A DNA stretch of 64,000 bases from assembly GCA_964573115.1 (NCBI GenBank), contig CAZNIP010000002.1, forward strand, positions 1 to 64,000. Reading direction: 5' to 3'. The notes under the pieces are model-generated. The model had not been told where the DNA came from, did no database searches, and worked only from the letters and a program-made list of their open reading frames with translations. The translations under genes were made by a program, and so were the position numbers. Within the stretch, counting starts at the first letter, position 1; every line of letters begins with the position of its first letter. Of this stretch, positions 58,966 through 64,000 are shown piece after piece. Source of the stretch: CAYOID01 sp964573115 (GTDB lineage: Bacteria; Desulfobacterota; Desulfovibrionia; Desulfovibrionales; Desulfothermaceae).

Positions 58966-61455
58966 ATGAGCCACAACAAGAAATTTGATCAGGAAGCCTA
59001 CGATCAGTCGGATAACATTGAGTTGACCCAGGACCTGCCGGCTGAAGCCATTGTGGAGAACGGGGACAGCCAGGATGGGGAAAAGGTTGATTTTCCGCAC
59101 CAGATGCCCCTTCTGGCCGTCCGGGACATTGTTGTCTTCAACTACATGATCCTGCCTCTGTTCGTGGGGCGGGACAAGTCGATCAAAGCCATCGAGGCCG
59201 CCCTGAACGACAAGCGCTATGTGCTCATCAACACCCAGAAGGATGAGCAGACAGAAGACCCGACCATGGACGACATCTACGAGGTCGGCACCGTGGCCAT
59301 GATCATGCGCATGCTCAAGATGCCCGACGGCCGGTTGAAGGTTCTGGTCCAGGGGCTGTCCAGGGCCCGAATCCAGAATGTGGTCCAGGAAGATCCTTTT
59401 CCCATCGTGGACATCGAGCCCATCGCCGAGGGGGAGGCACCGGAGATCACGGCCAATGTCGAAGCCCTGATGCGCACGGCCAGGGAGCAGAGCGAAAAGA
59501 TCATTTCCCTGCGGGGGATGGACCCTTCCGAGATCATGAGTGTCCTGAACAGCGTCGAGGAGCCGGGAAGGCTGGCCGACCTCATCGCCTCGAACCTGCG
59601 CATGCCCACGGAAACCGCCCAGGCCATCCTGGAATGTCAGGACCCCATGGAGCGGCTGAAACTGGTCAACAACCAGCTGGTCAAAGAGGTCGAGGTGGCC
59701 TCGCTGCAGAGCAAGATCCAGTCCATGGCCAAAGAGGGCATGGACAAGGCCCAGAAGGATTTTTTTCTCCGGGAGCAGCTCAAGGCCATCAAGTCAGAAC
59801 TGGGCGAGGATGAGGAAGGCGAGGAGGAGTTCGAGGAGCTCCGGAGGGCCGTCGAAAAGGCCGGAATGAGCAAGGAGACCAAGAAAGAGGCCCTGAAGCA
59901 GCTGAACCGGCTGGAAAACATGCATCCGGACTCTTCCGAGGCCACCGTCATCCGGACCTACCTGGACTGGCTGATCGAGCTGCCGTGGAAGAAGCAGTCC
60001 AAGGACCAGCTGGACATCACCAAGGCGGAACAGATCCTGAACGAGGATCACTACGACCTGGAAAAAGTCAAGGAACGCATCCTGGAGTATTTGAGCGTGC
60101 GCAAGCTCAACCCCAAGATGAAGGGTCCGATTCTCTGCTTTGTCGGCCCTCCCGGCGTGGGCAAGACGTCCCTGGGCCGGTCCATCGCCCGCAGCCTGAA
60201 CCGGAAGTTCGTACGCATGTCCCTTGGCGGAATGCGGGACGAGGCGGAAATACGCGGGCACAGGAGGACCTATATCGGGTCCATGCCCGGCCGGATCATT
60301 CAGGGCATCAAGGAGGCCGGCACGAGAAATCCAGTCTTCATGCTGGACGAAATCGACAAGGTCGGTTCCGACTTCCGGGGAGACCCTTCCTCGGCTCTGC
60401 TCGAGGTCCTGGATCCGGAGCAGAACAACTCCTTTACCGACCACTATCTGAACGTGCCCTATGATCTGTCCAAGGTCATGTTCATCTGCACGGCCAACAT
60501 CCTGGACACCATCCCCCCGGCCCTGCTGGACCGGATGGAGGTCATCCGCCTGCCTGGCTACACAGAGCAGGAGAAGGTCAAGATCGCCAAGCAGTATATC
60601 GTGCCCAGGCAGGTCAAGGAAAACGGCTTGAAAGACGACCAGATCACCTTTTCCGATTCAGCCCTGTCCAGGGTCATCCGGGATTACACCCGGGAGTCGG
60701 GGCTCCGGAACGTGGAACGGGAGGTCGGATCCATCTGCCGGAAGGTGGCCAGAAAGGTTGCCGAGGGCAAGGAAAAGACTTACCGGGTCCTGCCGAACAA
60801 CGTCTCCAAGTATCTGGGCGTGCCCAGGTTCATGGAAGAGGAGCGGGAGACGGATCTCCCTCCAGGAGTGGCTCTGGGCCTGGCCTGGACCTCCACCGGA
60901 GGCGAGATCCTGCATGTCGAGGCCTCCCTCATGCCGGGCAAGGGCAAGCTGATCATGACCGGTCAGCTTGGGGAGGTGATGAAGGAGAGCGCCCAGGCCG
61001 CGGTGAGCTATGCCCGGTCCCGGGCCAAGCAGTTCGGCCTGGAGGCTGATTTTGCCGACAAGAAGGACATCCATGTCCATGTCCCGTCCGGGGCGACACC
61101 CAAGGAGGGCCCCTCTGCCGGGGTGACCCTGGTCACGGCCCTGCTGTCGGCCCTGACCAATCAGCCCCTGCGCAACGACGTGGCCATGACCGGAGAGATC
61201 ACGCTCCGGGGGCGGGTCATGCCTGTGGGCGGCATCAAGGAAAAGATCCTGGCCGCCGCCGCAGCCGGAGTGAAAATGGTCATCCTGCCGCAGCGAAACT
61301 ACAAGGACTTTACCGAGATCCCCAACGATCTGCGCAAGAAGGTCACCCTCAAGACGGTCAACCACATCGACGAGGTCTGGCCCCTGGTCTGCCTGGGGAA
61401 CCAGACCCCGAGCCAGGATGCGGCCTGCGCCGCGACAGAGGATGTCGGAGCGTAG
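58966..61455 (+). CDS. lon: ATP-dependent protease Lon
   Basis: Lon degrades misfolded and regulatory proteins. The 829-residue protein has the N-terminal substrate-binding domain (MPLLAVRDIVVFNYMILPLF), the AAA+ module with Walker A GPPGVGKTSLG at about residues 392-402 and Walker B VFMLDEIDKVGSDF, and the C-terminal protease. The Ser in PKEGPSAGVTLVTALLSAL (about residue 717) and the Lys in GGIKEKILAA (about residue 759) form the dyad. The start follows GAGGAG at 9 nt. The N-terminus has a 40-residue acidic, polar extension before the conserved domain. Confidence 0.97.
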   Translation: MSHNKKFDQEAYDQSDNIELTQDLPAEAIVENGDSQDGEKVDFPHQMPLLAVRDIVVFNYMILPLFVGRDKSIKAIEAALNDKRYVLINTQKDEQTEDPTMDDIYEVGTVAMIMRMLKMPDGRLKVLVQGLSRARIQNVVQEDPFPIVDIEPIAEGEAPEITANVEALMRTAREQSEKIISLRGMDPSEIMSVLNSVEEPGRLADLIASNLRMPTETAQAILECQDPMERLKLVNNQLVKEVEVASLQSKIQSMAKEGMDKAQKDFFLREQLKAIKSELGEDEEGEEEFEELRRAVEKAGMSKETKKEALKQLNRLENMHPDSSEATVIRTYLDWLIELPWKKQSKDQLDITKAEQILNEDHYDLEKVKERILEYLSVRKLNPKMKGPILCFVGPPGVGKTSLGRSIARSLNRKFVRMSLGGMRDEAEIRGHRRTYIGSMPGRIIQGIKEAGTRNPVFMLDEIDKVGSDFRGDPSSALLEVLDPEQNNSFTDHYLNVPYDLSKVMFICTANILDTIPPALLDRMEVIRLPGYTEQEKVKIAKQYIVPRQVKENGLKDDQITFSDSALSRVIRDYTRESGLRNVEREVGSICRKVARKVAEGKEKTYRVLPNNVSKYLGVPRFMEEERETDLPPGVALGLAWTSTGGEILHVEASLMPGKGKLIMTGQLGEVMKESAQAAVSYARSRAKQFGLEADFADKKDIHVHVPSGATPKEGPSAGVTLVTALLSALTNQPLRNDVAMTGEITLRGRVMPVGGIKEKILAAAAAGVKMVILPQRNYKDFTEIPNDLRKKVTLKTVNHIDEVWPLVCLGNQTPSQDAACAATEDVGA

Positions 61456-61456
61456 G

Positions 61457-61582
61457 GTCCTGTCCAGCCCTGCCTCTGGCAGGGCTGGAGGTCGAGGGTT
61501 GAAGGTGGATGGTTGAGGGAGGAAAAGATCTCCGCTGTGTCGATGAGGGTTGTGATTCGGCCAGTTCGGGGGACTTCATCCG
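61457..61582 (-). repeat. Composite intergenic repeat, copy 6 (inverted)
   Basis: Read on the minus strand the order is CCGGATGAAGT, the AACTGGCCGAATC block, AACCATCCACCTTC, CAACCCTCGACC and the palindrome around GCCAGAGGCAGGGC. It fills the gap between lon and the shared terminator. Confidence 0.7.
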
Positions 61583-61583
61583 G

Positions 61584-61617
61584 AAAAAAAGGAGCGGCCG
61601 CGGCCGCTCCTTTTTTT
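61584..61617. terminator. Bidirectional terminator between lon and dus
   Basis: A perfect 34-nt palindrome: A7, GGAGCGGCCG, CGGCCGCTCC, T7. It has a T tract on both strands and separates the convergent genes lon and dus. The last two T bases are also part of the dus stop codon on the minus strand. Confidence 0.92.
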
Positions 61618-62641
61618 AGCCGTTGAACATCAGGCTGTTGGGTCTGGGCAGGAGCTGGGGGCAGGGATCGAGCAGATCCCTGATGCAGGCCTGGATATCC
61701 TCCAGGTTCTGTCCGGCGCACAGCCTGGGCCGCAGGCTGTGGCCAAAGGCGAAGTTGGCGCAGAAATAGGTCATGAAGGTCCGGTGCAGGCGCAGGGCCA
61801 CGCGGTCCGGGTAGCACCGCCAGAGAGCCCCGGCCATGTCAGTCGCGCTGTGCACGATGTCCTCCGGACTGGGCCGGAATCCCCTGGTCAGCTGGGCAAA
61901 GATCCAGGGCCTGGCCGCTGCGATCCTCCCCAGGGCCACCCCTGCGCAGCCCGTGCTCTCCAGCATGGAGGCCACGTCCCCGGCGGTCACCAGGTTGCCG
62001 TTGCCAAAGACCGGTATGGACACGGCCCTGACCACCCGGGTGATGTGCTTCCATTTCGGAGGGCGGGAGCGCCGGTCCGGGGCCACCCTGGGGTGGAAGA
62101 CCAGGCCGTCCGCCCCGGCATCCTCAAATCTCCTGGCCATCTCGGCCGCAGGGCCGGAATCGTCCGACCACCCGGTGCGAAACTTGACCAGGACCGGACA
62201 GGCCACGGCCCTGCGGACTGCAGCAACCACGTCCGCGGCCTTCTCAGGGTCCCTGAGCAGGGCCGCCCCCGCCCCCTGGCTGCAGATCCTGGACACGGAG
62301 CAGCCCATGTTGATGTCCACCCCGAAGAACCCCTGCCCTTCGATGACCTCCGCCGCCCTGGCCATGTCACCGGGGTCGCCGCCCATGATCTGGCAGACCA
62401 GCGAGCCCTGCTCGCCGTCAGTCCAGCGGAAATATCCGGCCTGATTCCTGTGGCCGGCGGTCACGGCCCGGGCTGAGCACATCTCGGTCCAGGTCAGGCC
62501 GCAGCCCCCGAAACGCTGCAGGATGTCCCTGTAGGCCAGGTGGGTCAGTCCAGCCATGGGGGCCAGCACGGCCCGGGAGGGGATGGTCTTGCTCCCCAGG
62601 GTCAGGGGGCGGTTGAGCTCGTGGTGCAGGGGCGGGCTCAT
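61616..62641 (-). CDS. tRNA-dihydrouridine synthase
   Basis: Dus enzymes are FMN-dependent and reduce uridine to dihydrouridine in tRNA. The 341-residue protein from ATG 62641 has VLAPMAGLTHLAYRDIL at the N-terminus and the catalytic cysteine in VDINMGCSVSRICSQGAGAAL. VLVKFRTGWSDDS and PVFGNGNLVTAGDV (FMN phosphate site) follow, and a C-terminal helical domain. The usual proline after the catalytic cysteine (GCP) is a serine here. An upstream extension to 62797 has no family similarity and is rejected. It converges with lon at a shared terminator. Confidence 0.9.
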   Translation of the reverse strand: MSPPLHHELNRPLTLGSKTIPSRAVLAPMAGLTHLAYRDILQRFGGCGLTWTEMCSARAVTAGHRNQAGYFRWTDGEQGSLVCQIMGGDPGDMARAAEVIEGQGFFGVDINMGCSVSRICSQGAGAALLRDPEKAADVVAAVRRAVACPVLVKFRTGWSDDSGPAAEMARRFEDAGADGLVFHPRVAPDRRSRPPKWKHITRVVRAVSIPVFGNGNLVTAGDVASMLESTGCAGVALGRIAAARPWIFAQLTRGFRPSPEDIVHSATDMAGALWRCYPDRVALRLHRTFMTYFCANFAFGHSLRPRLCAGQNLEDIQACIRDLLDPCPQLLPRPNSLMFNG

Positions 62642-62875
62642 GCGACCACCCTGTCGGGAAGGCGCGCATCGCGGACCCAACCTCCTGAGGACTGCAACAG
62701 GCCAGAAATCCTTGCTTTTGCCGATCTGTCCGGGCATGCTGGCCTGGTTCGGGCCCGTTGGGGTCCGGATGGTCTCAGCGGGAACAGCTGCAGGCACGAC
62801 TGAGGTGCACCCCCTGGGTGAACGGAAGAAACGGCGTCAGCACCGCCAGCGTCAAGGCAGACGCAGGATAGAGTC
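62642..62875. other. Intergenic gap between dus and the AEC transporter
   Basis: This 234-nt region separates two divergent genes. I see no gene, repeat module or convincing promoter in it. Reading frames crossing it on both strands are opposite-frame artefacts of the high GC content. Confidence 0.5.
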
Positions 62876-63796
62876 ATGGTCGAGGTCATCAACACCATCG
62901 TGCCCATTTTTGTGGTCATCCTCCTGGGGATTCTGCTCAGGCGGATGGATTTTCTGCCCACAGCCATCCTCGGCCCCCTGAACAAGCTCGTCTTCTACCT
63001 GGCCATTCCAGCCATGATCTTTCGGAAGATCGCCGGGGCCTCGTTTCAGGACCATTTTCAGCCGCTGATCCTGACCGGGACTCTGGTACCGGTCGTTGTG
63101 GTCTTTGGACTGGCTTTCTGGACGGTCCGCCTTGGGCGCATTGAGTCAAAGGTTTCCGGGACCTTTGTTCAGAGCTCCTTTCACGGCAACCTGGGCTACA
63201 TCGGTCTGGCTGTGTGCTTCTACTTCCTCGGGGACCAGGGCTTGACCAGGGCCAGCATCCTGGCCGGGTTCCTGATGCTCCTGCAGAACCTGCTCTCGGT
63301 CATCGGTCTGCAGACCGCCTCCACCTCCAGGGCCCTCCGCCAGTCCCGCTTCGTGATCAAGAAGGTCCTGCTCAACCCGGTCATCATCTCAGCCGGAGCC
63401 GGGATCCTCTTCTCGGTGTTCGGTCTCCCCCTGCCGGTGACCGTAACCCGAAGCCTGGACATCGTCAGCGGCATGGCCCTGCCCCTGGCCCTGCTGGTCA
63501 TCGGGGCCTCCCTGTCCTTCAGCCTCATCCGGGACCACTTCAGGCTGGCCTTGTGGACCGGGGGGTTGAAGCTGCTCCTTTTGCCCCTGCTGGGTTTGCT
63601 GCTCTTCACCTCCCTGGGGCTTGAACCCACCGCTTTCGCCCCCGGCCTGATCCTCCTGGCCGCGCCCACGGCGACCGTGACCTATGTCATGGCTGGGGAA
63701 ATGCAGGGTTCGCCGGATATGGCCTCGGCCACGGTGGCCCTGAACACCATCCTCTCAGCCGCGACCTACCTCCTCTGGCTGAGCCTGATCCAGTGA
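62876..63796 (+). CDS. AEC-family (auxin efflux carrier-type) transporter
   Basis: AEC permeases in bacteria export or exchange small organic anions such as malate or malonate. The 306-residue protein is predicted to have about ten membrane segments in two five-helix halves. The first includes TIVPIFVVILLGILL, and the middle has a GNLGYIGLAVCFYFLG crossover-like helix break. FGLPLPVTVTRSLDIVSGMALPLALL marks the second half, and the C-terminus has APTATVTYVMAGEMQG. ATG 62876 has AGGA at about 8 nt. The substrate is unknown; no regulator or metabolic partner adjoins it. Confidence 0.88.
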   Translation: MVEVINTIVPIFVVILLGILLRRMDFLPTAILGPLNKLVFYLAIPAMIFRKIAGASFQDHFQPLILTGTLVPVVVVFGLAFWTVRLGRIESKVSGTFVQSSFHGNLGYIGLAVCFYFLGDQGLTRASILAGFLMLLQNLLSVIGLQTASTSRALRQSRFVIKKVLLNPVIISAGAGILFSVFGLPLPVTVTRSLDIVSGMALPLALLVIGASLSFSLIRDHFRLALWTGGLKLLLLPLLGLLLFTSLGLEPTAFAPGLILLAAPTATVTYVMAGEMQGSPDMASATVALNTILSAATYLLWLSLIQ

Positions 63797-63870
63797 GATG
63801 TCCGCGAAATGCAAATGAATTCATTTCGCGGAAGATCGCCTCGCTGAAAAACGCGGTTTTCAGCCCGCTT
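63797..63870 (+). repeat. Composite intergenic repeat, right-end module
   Basis: GATGTCCGCGAAATGC, TTCATTTCGCGGAA and AACGCGGTTTTCAGC match the 22389-22470 part of copy 2 in the same orientation. TCCGCGAAATG and CATTTCGCGGA form a perfect 11-bp stem with a 10-nt loop (63801-63832). The remaining sequence to 64000 shows no gene that I can support. Confidence 0.6.
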
Positions 63871-64000
63871 TCGCCGCCAATGACGGCGTGGAAGGCCTGC
63901 AGGCCGTCCAGAGTGCCGCGTCTCTGGAACTCCATTATCTCAGGCTATATTCTCGGACGCGACACCGACAGGCTGCCTTTCAAGGCCAGCCAGCGCCCGG

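Overview
The window is GC-rich chromosomal DNA from a Gram-negative, flagellated anaerobe. The best guess is a sulfate-reducing member of the Desulfovibrionales (Desulfobacterota). The reasons are the flgBC-fliEFGHI order, a complete futalosine (Mqn) menaquinone route, a ferredoxin-thioredoxin-reductase-type catalytic subunit beside a glutaredoxin-like redoxin, an NtrC-type regulator with a sigma54 target, and the run DUF177-rpmF-plsX-fabHG-acpP-fabF-rib-nusB-leuS-lptE-holA. The taxonomic call is an inference from gene content and protein character only. No tRNA, rRNA, CRISPR array, transposase or prophage gene was seen, so this is mostly core genome.

Layout. 1-6100: flagellar basal body, MS ring, switch and export ATPase genes, with two possible sigma54 promoters upstream of flgB. 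6368-7681: a nucleotide-sugar dehydrogenase. 7713-13638: menaquinone genes mqnB, a trans-prenyl diphosphate synthase, then mqnA, mqnC and mqnE on the minus strand and mqnD on the plus strand. 13863-15961 (minus): U32 peptidase-family protein and PHP phosphoesterase. 16222-18229: Trm112-like protein, two tandem small heat-shock proteins, TatD nuclease. 18294-22354 (minus): beta-CASP metallo-hydrolase, DUF4911 protein, Xaa-Pro peptidase and an unrecognised conserved-looking protein. 22916-26924: macrodomain protein, HslVU protease and a sigma54-dependent response regulator. 26923-27321: a compact unit of palindromic sites, a near-consensus sigma54 promoter, a 40-codon reading frame and a terminator. 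27788-31691: aconitase and a PpiD-like folding factor. 31952-34444: rpsF-rpsR-rplI-dnaB. 34488-37774: phenylacetate-CoA ligase, DUF456 protein, threonine synthase. 37793-41351: surE (minus), YhaM-like HD protein, tmk, redoxin, FTR-type reductase, Nfu. 41450-43359: gltX and rpmB (minus). 43565-58855: a long plus-strand run of fatty-acid, riboflavin and housekeeping genes. 58966-63796: lon, dus (minus) and an AEC-family transporter.

The most notable non-coding signals are two. The first is the sigma54 micro-unit at 26923-27321, which looks like a dedicated output of the adjacent response regulator and encodes a tiny protein I do not recognise. The second is a composite intergenic repeat family seen at six or more loci. 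Its left edge forms the last codons and stop codons of mqnD and gltX, and in one place it appears to supply the -35 hexamer of the rpsF operon promoter.

Functionally the window joins motility, respiratory quinone synthesis, envelope and lipid synthesis, flavin synthesis, redox control and proteostasis (Hsp20, HslUV, Lon, PpiD). Starts were chosen from family length, conserved N-termini and visible Shine-Dalgarno sequences; uncertain ones are noted in each entry.
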